From Pigmentiphaga sp. H8 (GTDB lineage: Bacteria > Pseudomonadota > Gammaproteobacteria > Burkholderiales > Burkholderiaceae_B), in the NCBI RefSeq assembly GCF_003854895.1, contig NZ_CP033966.1, forward strand, positions 3,844,001 through 3,908,000: a stretch of 64,000 bases of DNA. The letters run 5' to 3'. Shown here piece after piece: positions 16,229 through 24,078 of the stretch (its first letter is position 1; each line of letters begins with the position of its first letter). A program made the position numbers and the translations under genes. Under the pieces are notes generated by a model. The model worked only from the letters and a program-made list of their open reading frames with translations. It searched no databases and was not told the DNA's origin.

Positions 16229-17017
16229 ATGTCCAAAGTCCTTCGCCTGGCGATCGCCGAAAAACGCACCGTGTTCGGCGGATGGTGCGCGCTACCTTGC
16301 GCCTTCGGCGCGGAACTCCTGGCTGCGGGAGGACTGGACTACGTCTGCGTGGACCAGCAGCACGGCCTGATCGACTATGCCGACGTCACGCCCATGTTCA
16401 CCGCCATCGAACGCGCCGGCGCCATTCCCGTGACGCGGGTGCCCGCCTCGACCGACTGGATGATCGCCAAGGCGCTGGACGCGGGCGCGCAGGCCGTGAT
16501 CGTGCCGATGTGCGAGACGCCCGAGCAGGCGGCCGCCGCGGTCGCGGCCTGCCGCTACCCGCCCACCGGCATCCGCTCCTACGGCCCCATCCGTTCGGCG
16601 CTGGTGCGCCAGGCGCGCGATACGGCCACGCTGGGCGACGAGCCCATGTGCTTCGTGATGATCGAAAGCCGCCGGGGGCTCGACAACCTGGAAGCCATCG
16701 TCGCCACGCCCGGCCTGGACGGCATCTACGTCGGCCCGGCCGATCTGGCGCTGGGACTCGGGCTGGAGCCCGACCTGGACAAGCCGGAGAAGGAACATGC
16801 CGACGCCGTCGCGGCCATCCTCGAGGCCTGCCGCCGCCATGGGCGCGTGGCGGGCATCCAGTGCTCGGGAGGCGCCTCGGGACGCCGCTATGCCGACCAG
16901 GGATTCGGCTTCATCACCATCGCCAAGGACAGCGCGCTGCTCCAGGCAGGCACGCGGCAGGAGCTGGCGCGTGCCCGCGGCGACGCGGCCAATCCCGCCG
17001 CATCGGGCTACACCTGA
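16229..17017 (+). CDS. HpcH/HpaI-family aldolase
   Basis: Class II pyruvate-type aldolase of the HpcH/HpaI/citrate-lyase-beta superfamily, 262 residues. The catalytic His lies in CVDQQHGLIDYADV (about residues 44-57), the metal-binding Glu in CFVMIESRRGLDNLEAI and Asp in DGIYVGPADLALGLG. The Arg of VTRVPAS is also conserved. GGGAGG precedes the ATG at 16229; two in-frame starts upstream (16151, 16199) lack a ribosome site. It is divergent from the Rieske operon and may cleave a 2-keto-hydroxyacid from that pathway. The exact substrate is unknown. Confidence 0.92.
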   Translation: MSKVLRLAIAEKRTVFGGWCALPCAFGAELLAAGGLDYVCVDQQHGLIDYADVTPMFTAIERAGAIPVTRVPASTDWMIAKALDAGAQAVIVPMCETPEQAAAAVAACRYPPTGIRSYGPIRSALVRQARDTATLGDEPMCFVMIESRRGLDNLEAIVATPGLDGIYVGPADLALGLGLEPDLDKPEKEHADAVAAILEACRRHGRVAGIQCSGGASGRRYADQGFGFITIAKDSALLQAGTRQELARARGDAANPAASGYT

Positions 17018-17052
17018 AGCCGCCGTTGCGGGGCTGCCACATACCCGTAAAT

Positions 17053-17095
17053 TTACCCGGGTAATATTGAAATTCTATTTTTATCCGGGTAAATT
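17053..17095 (+). promoter_or_regulatory. DUF2239 promoter with two palindromic operators
   Basis: TTACCCGGGTAA (17053-17064) is a perfect 12-base palindrome and TTATCCGGGTAA (17081-17092) repeats it with one change, 28 bases apart. A promoter candidate fits between them: TTGAAA (17067-17072), 17 bases, TAAATT (17090-17095). The second palindrome thus covers the -10 region. A partial third site (TACCCGTAA) starts at 17042. The stretch is far more AT-rich than its surroundings. Confidence 0.6.
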
Positions 17096-17125
17096 ATCAC
17101 CACTTTCTTTCTTGTGGTGAATGCC

Positions 17126-17725
17126 ATGACTGCCCTGACCTGCACCGCCTTCGGCGGCCATCGCCTGCTCGCGAGCGGCCTCTTGCGCGACGTCGCGCTG
17201 GCCGTGCGGCGTGCCGCGCGCGCGCCGGACCACGCGCCGATTCTCATCTTCGACGACGCGACCGGGAAAGCCTTCGACATCGACACGCGCGGCTCGGAAC
17301 GCGAGGTGCTGGCACGCCTGGGTCCGCCGCCGTCAGCCGTCCCCGACGAAGCCAGCGCAGCCGAGCAACCCCTGGCGCCACGAGGCAAGGGTCGGCCCAG
17401 GCTGGGCGTGGTCGCGCGCGAGGTCACGCTGCTGCCGCGCCACTGGGAATGGCTCAATGCCCAGCCCGGCGGCGCGTCGGTGGCGCTGCGCAAGCTGGTG
17501 GAGGAGGCCCGCCGCGCCCACGCGGACCAGGACGGCCAGCGGCGCGCGCGCGAGGCGGCCTACCATTTCATGTCCGCCATGGCGGGCGACCTGCCCGGGT
17601 TCGAGGAAGCCGCCCGCGCGCTGTTCGCGGGCGACGGCGAACGCTACGCGGCGCAGCTGCGCGACTGGCCGGCCGACGTGCGCGACTACGCGCTGCGCCT
17701 GGCGACGGATGCTACCCCTCGATGA
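17126..17725 (+). CDS. DUF2239 family protein
   Basis: Protein of the DUF2239 family, 199 residues, function unknown. The N-terminal half (CTAFGGHRLLASGLLRDVALAVRRA, ILIFDDATGKAFDIDTRGSE) is compact. Then come GRPRLGVVAREVTLLPRHW and a helix ending GGASVALRKLVEEARR (about residues 90-130), which looks like a ribbon-helix-helix DNA-binding unit. The C-terminal part (FMSAMAGDLPGFEEAARALFAGD, RDYALRLA) is helical. The ATG at 17126 (MTALTC) was chosen over GTG codons at 17114/17117. Its 3' end overlaps the convergent biotin-carrier gene by 14 bases. The tandem palindromes upstream suggest autoregulation. Confidence 0.88.
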   Translation: MTALTCTAFGGHRLLASGLLRDVALAVRRAARAPDHAPILIFDDATGKAFDIDTRGSEREVLARLGPPPSAVPDEASAAEQPLAPRGKGRPRLGVVAREVTLLPRHWEWLNAQPGGASVALRKLVEEARRAHADQDGQRRAREAAYHFMSAMAGDLPGFEEAARALFAGDGERYAAQLRDWPADVRDYALRLATDATPR

Positions 17726-17933
17726 CGGCGACGACCTGGCCTTCCTCGACCGGGTCGCCCTCGCCCACGCGCAGTTCCAGTACCGTCCCGGCGGCGGGCG
17801 CCGGGACGGGGATCTCCATCTTCATGGACTCCACGATCAACAGCGCCGCCTCCGCCTCCACGGCCGCCCCCACGCAAGCCTCCACCTTCCACACGGTGCC
17901 GGTGATTTCCGATAGCACTTCGATACGCGCCAT
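17712..17933 (-). CDS. Stand-alone biotin carboxyl carrier protein
   Basis: A 73-residue biotinyl domain; the biotin-accepting lysine is in VESMKMEIPV (about residue 38). It is the carrier between the biotin carboxylase (17964) and the carboxyltransferase (22400) of an acyl-CoA carboxylase. It lacks the long N-terminal half of fatty-acid-synthesis AccB, so it belongs to a dedicated carboxylase. It is the last gene of the operon and overlaps the convergent DUF2239 gene by 14 bases. Confidence 0.95.
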   Translation of the reverse strand: MARIEVLSEITGTVWKVEACVGAAVEAEAALLIVESMKMEIPVPAPAAGTVLELRVGEGDPVEEGQVVAVIEG

Positions 17934-17963
17934 GCCGCCCTCCCTTGTCTATGTCCGCCGGCC

Positions 17964-19337
17964 TTACGCGGCGTTCGCCGCGGCGGCCGCCTTCATGTCC
18001 CGCACGACCTCGGCCGCCAGGCCGGTGTCGATGTCCGCGTTGACGAACCGTTCGTTGCGCAGCAGCGCCAGCACGAACGGAATGTTGGTCCTGACCCCCT
18101 CGACCACCGTGGCGCGCAGGGCCTCCTCCAGCGCGGCCAGCGCGCGCGGGCGATCCTCGGCATGCACGATGAGCTTGGCGATCATGGGGTCGTAGTACGG
18201 CGTGACGCGGTTGCCCTGGGCATAGCCGGTCTCCACCCGTATGCCGGGGCCGGACGGCCATTCCAGCCTGGCCAGCGGCCCGGGCGAAGGCAGGAAGCGC
18301 AGCGGGTCCTCGGCATAGATGCGCGCTTCGATCGCGTGGCCGTTCAGGCCGACCGAGGACGGCAGCACCGCATCCAGCCGTTCGCCGAAGGCCAGCCGCA
18401 CCTGGGCCTGCACGAGGTCGATGCCGGTGACCGCCTCGGTGACCGCGTGCTCCACCTGCAGCCGGGTGTTCATTTCCAGGAAGTTGAAGCCGCCCTCGCC
18501 GTCGTACAAGGTCTCGACCGTGCCGATCACATCGTAGCGCATGTCGGCCAGGATGCGGGTGACACGGTCGGCCGCGGCATCCAGCGCGGCGCGCGGCAGA
18601 CCGGGCGCCGACGCTTCTTCCACGACCTTCTGGTGGCGCCGCTGGACCGAGCATTCCCGCTCGTACAGATGCCGCACGTTGCCGTGCCGGTCGGCCAGCA
18701 CCTGGAACTCGATGTGCCGGGGCCGCTCGACCAGGCGTTCCAGGTAGAGATCGGCGCAGCCGAAGCTGCGCTGGGACAGCGAACGCGCCTGCGCGACGGC
18801 GGCCAGCAGTTGCGCGTCGTCGTGCGCGGCCAGCATCCCTATGCCGCCACCGCCGCCGGCGGGCTTGACCAATACCGGATAGCCGATACGCCGCGCGGCC
18901 GCCAGGGTCGCCTCGGCATCGTCGTCCAGCAGCCCGGAACTGGGCCCCAGCGGCATGCCGCGCGCGGCCATCAGGTCGCGGGCCCGGGTCTTGTGGCCCA
19001 TGGCCTCGATCCAGTCCGCGCCCGGCCCGATGAAGCCAGCGCCCTGCTCGGCCACGCGGCGCGCGAAGCCGGCGTTCTCGGACAGGAATCCATAGCCGGG
19101 GTGCAGGCCGTCGGCCCCCGTGTCGGCCAGCACCGCGAGCAGCGCGTCCTGGTTCAAGTAGCTGGCGCGCGCATCGGCGGGCCCGATCGCGCGGGTTTCG
19201 TCGGCCAACGCCAGATAGGGCAGGTCGCGGTCCGCCTCGGAATACACGGCAACGGTCCGGATACCGAGCTGCTTGAGCGCGCGCAGCACGCGGGCTGCGA
19301 CCGCGCCGCGATTGGCCACCAGCACCTTATGGAACAT
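17964..19337 (-). CDS. Biotin carboxylase subunit of an acyl-CoA carboxylase
   Basis: ATP-dependent carboxylation of biotin on the carrier protein, 457 residues. N-terminal KVLVANRGAVAARVLRA, ATP-grasp glycine loop KPAGGGGGIGM (about residues 158-168), RHIEFQVLADRHGN, ECSVQRRHQKVVEE and the active-site block FNFLEMNTRLQVEHAVTEAVTG are all present. The family usually has ANRGEIA; here ANRGAVA replaces the Glu. It lies between the class III CoA-transferase and the stand-alone biotin carrier, so it serves this operon rather than fatty acid synthesis. Confidence 0.95.
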   Translation of the reverse strand: MFHKVLVANRGAVAARVLRALKQLGIRTVAVYSEADRDLPYLALADETRAIGPADARASYLNQDALLAVLADTGADGLHPGYGFLSENAGFARRVAEQGAGFIGPGADWIEAMGHKTRARDLMAARGMPLGPSSGLLDDDAEATLAAARRIGYPVLVKPAGGGGGIGMLAAHDDAQLLAAVAQARSLSQRSFGCADLYLERLVERPRHIEFQVLADRHGNVRHLYERECSVQRRHQKVVEEASAPGLPRAALDAAADRVTRILADMRYDVIGTVETLYDGEGGFNFLEMNTRLQVEHAVTEAVTGIDLVQAQVRLAFGERLDAVLPSSVGLNGHAIEARIYAEDPLRFLPSPGPLARLEWPSGPGIRVETGYAQGNRVTPYYDPMIAKLIVHAEDRPRALAALEEALRATVVEGVRTNIPFVLALLRNERFVNADIDTGLAAEVVRDMKAAAAANAA

Positions 19338-19349
19338 GGCGGTCGCTCC

Positions 19350-20588
19350 TCATGCCGGCTCCCCGGATGCGCCGCAGGCCACGATGCCGCGCTCGACCAG
19401 GGCGTCGATCTCGCGCGGCGACAGTTGCAGTTCGTCGGCCAGCACCTGCCGCGTATCCTGGCCCAGGTCCGGGCCCGTATGCATGATCTGGCCGGGGGTG
19501 TCGCTCAGCCTGGGCACGATGCCGGGATGATGCAGCGAGCCCAGCTCGGGATGCGGGATTTCCGGCAGCATGCCGCGCGCGGCGAACTGCGGATCCTCGA
19601 AGATGTCGGCCATCGTGTAGACCCGCGACACCGGCACTTCCGCCTCGAGCAGCATGCGCTCGATCTCGCTGCCATCGTGCTGCAGCGTCCATTCGCTGAC
19701 GACGCTGTTGCAATAGGGAATGTTCGATCCGCGCGCGCGGATCGAACTCATGCGCGGATCATCGATCAGCTCGGGGCGGCCCATGACGGCGATCAACCGT
19801 TCGAAGGTGGGATTGCTGTTGGCGGCGATCAGCACATAGCCGCCGTCGCGGGTGGGATACAGGCTGTTGGGCGCCATGTTGGGCAGGTTGGGGCCTACCC
19901 GCTTGGGAATCAGATTCAGGGTCTTGAACGCGGGCACGTAGACTTCCATCTGCGTGAACGCCGTCTCGTACAGGGCCACGTCCACCACCTGCCCCTTGCC
20001 CGTGCGGGTCCGGTTCAGCAGCGCCGATACCGTGCCGAACGCGGCATAAACCGCCGACAGGTAATCGGTCGTGGCCACCGCCACGCGCGCCGGCGGCCGG
20101 TCGGGATCGCCGGTCAGGTGGCGCACGCCGGCCATCGCCTCGCAAATCGCGCCGTAGCCGGGCCGCATCCTGTAGGGGCCGCTCTGGCCATAGCCGCTGA
20201 TGCGCACCATGACCAGGCCCGGGTTGTCACGCGACAAGTCCTCGTAGCCCAGCCCCAGCCGCTCCATCACGCCGGGCCGATAGTTCTCGACCAGCACGTC
20301 GGTCTTGGCCGCCAACCGGCGCACCAGGTCCCGGCCTTCCTCGGTCTTCAGGTCGATCACCATCGCACGCTTGTTGCGCAGGGCCGTGGCGGCGTACAGC
20401 GACACATCGCCCACGTGCTTGCCCATGTTGCGCAGCGGATCGCCGCTGGGCGGCTCGACCTTGATGACGTCCGCGCCGAAATCCGCCAGGATGCGCCCGC
20501 ACGCGGGACCGGCCACCGTGGAGCAGATCTCGATCGCCTTGTAGCCGCTCAGCGGGCCGGTATGCCCGGTCAGCCTGGCATTGCTCAT
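19350..20588 (-). CDS. CoA-transferase family III (CaiB/BaiF) protein
   Basis: Transfers CoA between a donor acyl-CoA and a carboxylic acid, 412 residues. N-terminal GYKAIEICSTVAGPACGRILADFGADVIKVEPPSGDP (about residues 14-50) is the family signature. The catalytic Asp is expected in VAVATTDYLSAVYAAFG. MLRNKRAMVIDLKTEEGRD-like and MVRISGYGQSGPY blocks are conserved. The ATG at 20588 overlaps the Bug stop (ATGA). In this operon it probably activates the imported acid before carboxylation; donor and acceptor are unknown. Confidence 0.93.
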   Translation of the reverse strand: MSNARLTGHTGPLSGYKAIEICSTVAGPACGRILADFGADVIKVEPPSGDPLRNMGKHVGDVSLYAATALRNKRAMVIDLKTEEGRDLVRRLAAKTDVLVENYRPGVMERLGLGYEDLSRDNPGLVMVRISGYGQSGPYRMRPGYGAICEAMAGVRHLTGDPDRPPARVAVATTDYLSAVYAAFGTVSALLNRTRTGKGQVVDVALYETAFTQMEVYVPAFKTLNLIPKRVGPNLPNMAPNSLYPTRDGGYVLIAANSNPTFERLIAVMGRPELIDDPRMSSIRARGSNIPYCNSVVSEWTLQHDGSEIERMLLEAEVPVSRVYTMADIFEDPQFAARGMLPEIPHPELGSLHHPGIVPRLSDTPGQIMHTGPDLGQDTRQVLADELQLSPREIDALVERGIVACGASGEPA

Positions 20589-21607
20589 TTGCCCGCCCCC
20601 AGCAGGCCCAGCTTGGCGACGATCTCGCGCATGCCCTGGTACTCCTCTTCGTAGAACCGCGCCGCGTCGCGGTGCCCCATGAAATTGGGCCGGCTCTGGT
20701 TGGTCTCGGCCAGTTGCTCCCACATCGGCGACTTGCTCATGCGCCGGCACATGTCTTCCCAGAACTGGATCTGGTCCTCGGAGATGCCCTTGGCGGCGAC
20801 GATGCCCATGGCCGAACTGAAGGTCGAATCGATGCCCTGCTCCTTCCACGTCGGCACGTCCGCGAACTGCCCGCCCAGCCGCTGGCCCGCGCTGACCGCG
20901 AGCACGCGAATCTTGCCGGCCTTCTTCAGCGCGATGACGTTGGGCGTGGTGGCGGCCACCACGTCCAGGTGGCCGCCCACCAGCGCGACCATGGACTCGG
21001 CCGAGGACTTGAACGGCGCCACCACGAGCTTGCGCACGTCCACGCCCGCCGCGCCCAGGGCCTTGGCGGTGCCGATGTGGATGTGATTGCCGATGCTGGT
21101 GGCCACGCCTATGCGCTGGCTGGTGGGATCCTTGCGCAGCCGCTCGGCCAGATCGGCCGCGGATTGCACGGGCGACTCCGTGCGCACCGCCGCCACCACG
21201 AACTCGTCCTGGATCACGGCGATGGGAGTCAGGTCCCGATGGGGCAGGATGTCGAGATTGCCTGTCAGGTAGCTCGAGATGTAGCCGTGGGAATTGATCG
21301 ACAGGTAGTGCGGATCGGCCCGTTTCTGCAACAGCACTTCGAAGGCGATCTTGCCGTTCGCCCCCGGCTTGTTGGTGACCAGGAAGGTCTTGCCGCCCGG
21401 CACGTGGCTTTCGTCGTAGAACTGCTTCATCGCCCGGCCGGTCTGGTCCAGCGCGCCGCCCGGCCCGGCCGGCACGACGAACTCCACGTTCTGGTCCGGC
21501 CGCCACGCGGCCCACGCGGGCCGTGCCGCCGCCCCCAGCAGCAATCCCCCCATGCCCGTCCCCAGCGCGGCGATGGCGCGGCGGCGGCCCTGATAGATAG
21601 TCTCCAT
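20585..21607 (-). CDS. Bug/TctC-family periplasmic receptor, possible Tat export
   Basis: Tripartite tricarboxylate receptor of 340 residues. The N-terminus YQGRRRAIAALGTGMGGLLL...AWA has consecutive arginines before the hydrophobic core, so Tat export is possible, though Sec cannot be excluded. Family blocks: VEFVVPAGPGGALDQTGRAMK, VTNKPGANGKIAF, SIGNHIHIGTAKALG. It overlaps the CoA-transferase by four bases, tightly linking receptor and CoA activation. The ligand is presumably the acid later turned into a CoA thioester. Confidence 0.92.
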   Translation of the reverse strand: METIYQGRRRAIAALGTGMGGLLLGAAARPAWAAWRPDQNVEFVVPAGPGGALDQTGRAMKQFYDESHVPGGKTFLVTNKPGANGKIAFEVLLQKRADPHYLSINSHGYISSYLTGNLDILPHRDLTPIAVIQDEFVVAAVRTESPVQSAADLAERLRKDPTSQRIGVATSIGNHIHIGTAKALGAAGVDVRKLVVAPFKSSAESMVALVGGHLDVVAATTPNVIALKKAGKIRVLAVSAGQRLGGQFADVPTWKEQGIDSTFSSAMGIVAAKGISEDQIQFWEDMCRRMSKSPMWEQLAETNQSRPNFMGHRDAARFYEEEYQGMREIVAKLGLLGAGK

Positions 21608-21632
21608 GCTTCCCTCCTGACGGGAATGTGGT

Positions 21633-22403
21633 CTACGCGATCACTTCGGTCTCCAGCAAACGGCGGATCTCCCGCCAGTTCTCTTCCAGGCGACTGGCGA
21701 AAAACTGTTCAGCGGCGTCGGCATCGCCGCGCCGGATGGCATCGATGGCGCCGCGCCACAGGACGATGGAACGGCGGCGCCGATCCCGGGACTTCAGCCC
21801 CAGGCTGGTGTAGCGCAGCATCTGCATGGACAGCGAGGCGATCAGCGGGAACAGGCGGTCGTTGCCGCACAGCGCCGCGCACAGCAGGGTCATCTGGGCC
21901 GCGGTCTCGCCGTAGCGGCGCGCGGCGGCCGGATCGTCGGCCGTCTCGCCCAGGGTGCAGAAACCGATCTCCAGCAGCTCCAGCAGCCGCTCGGGACGGT
22001 GCTCGGCGGCGCGGCGCCCGACCAGGCGCACCAGGCTGGCGCGCACCTCGAACAGATCCTGGATTTCCTTCTGCGCCAGGAAGGTCGCGCGGGCGCCCCG
22101 CCTGGCGTGTATGCGCACCACGCCCTCGCGCTCCAGCAGACGCATGGCCTCGCGCACCGGACTGCGGCTGACGCCGAACTGCTGGCCGATTTCCTGTTCG
22201 CGTATCCATTCGCCCGGGGCGATGGCATGCGAGATGATGCGGTCGCCAACGCTGGCCGCGATCTGCTCGGGCAGCGTCAGCGTGTTGGACGGCCCGGCGA
22301 ACACCCACCAGAACGCGATGGGCGTGCCGCGGTCCTCTTCGAAGGCCTGCAGGAACGCCGCGGCGCGGCTGGTGTCGGGCGGCGCGGGCCGTGCCGGTGT
22401 CAC
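21633..22403 (-). CDS. GntR-family regulator (FCD type) inside the carboxylase operon
   Basis: GntR regulator, 256 residues, with an N-terminal extension of about 45 residues before the winged helix (IISHAIAPGEWIREQEIGQQ, FGVSRSPVREAMRLLEREGVV, about residues 55-105). A helical FCD-like domain follows. No ATG lies before the winged helix, so the GTG at 22403 is the start; it overlaps the carboxyltransferase stop (GTGA). A regulator placed second in its operon implies feedback. Its operator is probably the palindrome at 24018-24029 on the operon promoter. Confidence 0.87.
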   Translation of the reverse strand: MTPARPAPPDTSRAAAFLQAFEEDRGTPIAFWWVFAGPSNTLTLPEQIAASVGDRIISHAIAPGEWIREQEIGQQFGVSRSPVREAMRLLEREGVVRIHARRGARATFLAQKEIQDLFEVRASLVRLVGRRAAEHRPERLLELLEIGFCTLGETADDPAAARRYGETAAQMTLLCAALCGNDRLFPLIASLSMQMLRYTSLGLKSRDRRRRSIVLWRGAIDAIRRGDADAAEQFFASRLEENWREIRRLLETEVIA

Positions 22404-23965
22404 GGGCGCACTCCCGCGCGCAGCTTGGGCCCCAGCGTGGTCCGCAGCCGGCCCTGCGCGGCATCGATGAACTGGCACAGGTAGGGCCGTGTCTCGCGGG
22501 GATCGATCAGGTCTTCGACCGCGAAGGCCTCGGCGGTGCGGAAGGGCGAGGACAGCGCCCGCAGTTCGGCCTCGATCTCGGCTTCGCGCGCGGCCGGATC
22601 GGCGGCGCCCTGGATGTCGGCCCGGTAAGCCGCCTTGACGCCCCCTTCGATGGGCAGCGAACCCCAGCTGGCGGACGGCCAGGCGATCTTGAAGTTCAGC
22701 CCGGCGCGGTCGATCACGCTGCCGCCCGCGACGCCGAAGCACTTGCGCACCAGCACCGTGTAGATCGGCACCGTGGCCTGCGCCAGCACGTAGCGCTGCT
22801 GGATGCCGAAGCGCATGATCGCCTCGGATTCGGACTCGACGCCGATCAGCAGGCCCGGTACGTCGACGAAGAAGACCAGCGGGATGTTGAAGGCATCGCA
22901 CAGGTCGATGAAATGCGTCTGCTTGCGTGCCGCCTTCACGTCGACGATGCCGCCGAACATGGGGTTGTTCGCCACCACGCCCACGACCTTGCCGTTCATG
23001 CGCGCCAGCATCGTGATGACGGCCCGGCCGAAGCCCGGCTGGATCTCGAACTCCGACCCGCGGTCCACGACCATGCCCACCAGCTTCTTCATGTTGTAGG
23101 CCTGGCGCTCGGAACGGGGCACGATGTCGACCAGCGCGTCCTCGCAGCGGTCCACGGGATCGCCCGACATCAGCACGGGCGGCAGTTCCCAGGCGTTCTG
23201 CGGCATGTACGACAGGAAGCGCCGGATCTGCGCCAGGCAGGTTTCCTCGTCCGGCGCCACGTTGTCTATGGTGCCGGCGGTGTCGGCGGCGATCTTGGCG
23301 CCGCCCAGGTCGTTCTTGTGCAGCTTGACGCCGAAGGCACGCTCGACCACCGGCGGGCCGGCGGCGAATATCTGGCTGCTGTCGCGCACCATGACGGTCC
23401 AGTGGGCCAGCATGGCGCGCCCCGCCGGGCCGCCCGCCACCGTGCCCATGACCGCGCTCACCACGGGCACCATGCCCATCAGCGACACCGAACGCTCGAA
23501 GCCATCCTGGCCGTAGCCGGGCGTGACCGAATAGCCCTTGCGCTTGACCGTGTTGACGGTGCCGCCAGTGCCGTCGATCAGGTTGACCAGCGGGATCCGG
23601 TAGTGGAAGGCCAGGTCCTCGACGAAGCCGCCCTGCCCACCCTTGCGGCGGTCGCTGCCGAAGCCGGTGCCGGCGCGGATGGTGTAGTCCTCGCCCCCCA
23701 CCGCCACGGGCCGGTCGGAGATACGCCCCAGGCCCATGACATAGGGCGCGGGCTCGAAGCCGGTCAGCTTGCCTTCCGTGTAGACCGCCCGCCCCGCCAA
23801 CTGCCCCACCTCTTGGAACGAACCCGCATCCAGCAGCTTGCCGATGCGCTCGCGCACCGTGAGCTTGCCGGCCTCGTGCTGGCGCGCCACCGACGCCTCG
23901 CCACCGCATGCCCGCGCCAGTTCCCGCCTGCGCCGGATCTCGTCCGCTTCCGCCCGCCAGCTCAT
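22400..23965 (-). CDS. Acyl-CoA carboxylase carboxyltransferase subunit
   Basis: Transfers CO2 from carboxybiotin to an acyl-CoA, 521 residues, of the propionyl/methylmalonyl/methylcrotonyl carboxyltransferase family. N-terminal HEAGKLTVRERIGKLLDAGSFQEVG; the first oxyanion region around GTGGTVNTVKRKG and GMVPVVSAVMGTVAGGPAGRAML; a second crotonase core with VGVVANNPMFGGIVDVKAARK, FNIPLVFFVDVPGLLIG and KCFGVAGGSVID. It starts the operon, with AGGAGA before the ATG at 23965. Sequence alone does not settle the acyl substrate; the context argues against propionyl-CoA housekeeping. Confidence 0.95.
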   Translation of the reverse strand: MSWRAEADEIRRRRELARACGGEASVARQHEAGKLTVRERIGKLLDAGSFQEVGQLAGRAVYTEGKLTGFEPAPYVMGLGRISDRPVAVGGEDYTIRAGTGFGSDRRKGGQGGFVEDLAFHYRIPLVNLIDGTGGTVNTVKRKGYSVTPGYGQDGFERSVSLMGMVPVVSAVMGTVAGGPAGRAMLAHWTVMVRDSSQIFAAGPPVVERAFGVKLHKNDLGGAKIAADTAGTIDNVAPDEETCLAQIRRFLSYMPQNAWELPPVLMSGDPVDRCEDALVDIVPRSERQAYNMKKLVGMVVDRGSEFEIQPGFGRAVITMLARMNGKVVGVVANNPMFGGIVDVKAARKQTHFIDLCDAFNIPLVFFVDVPGLLIGVESESEAIMRFGIQQRYVLAQATVPIYTVLVRKCFGVAGGSVIDRAGLNFKIAWPSASWGSLPIEGGVKAAYRADIQGAADPAAREAEIEAELRALSSPFRTAEAFAVEDLIDPRETRPYLCQFIDAAQGRLRTTLGPKLRAGVRP

Positions 23966-23996
23966 GCCGTCTCCTGGGATCGGTGAAATTCAGCTC

Positions 23997-24029
23997 ACTA
24001 TAATTGCCTGTTTTATTATTGTCGACAAT
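23997..24029 (-). promoter_or_regulatory. carboxylase operon promoter with operator on the -35 box
   Basis: On the minus strand TCGACA (24020-24025), a 17-base spacer and TATAGT (23997-24002) make a good sigma-70 promoter. The perfect palindrome ATTGTCGACAAT (24018-24029) covers the -35 hexamer. TTGTCNACAA-type palindromes are typical of FCD GntR regulators, which fits the regulator at 21633. Confidence 0.7.
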
Positions 24030-24078
24030 TTTATTGAACAAGAAAAAAGGCGGACTCCCTGTCCGCCCCTTGCCCCGC

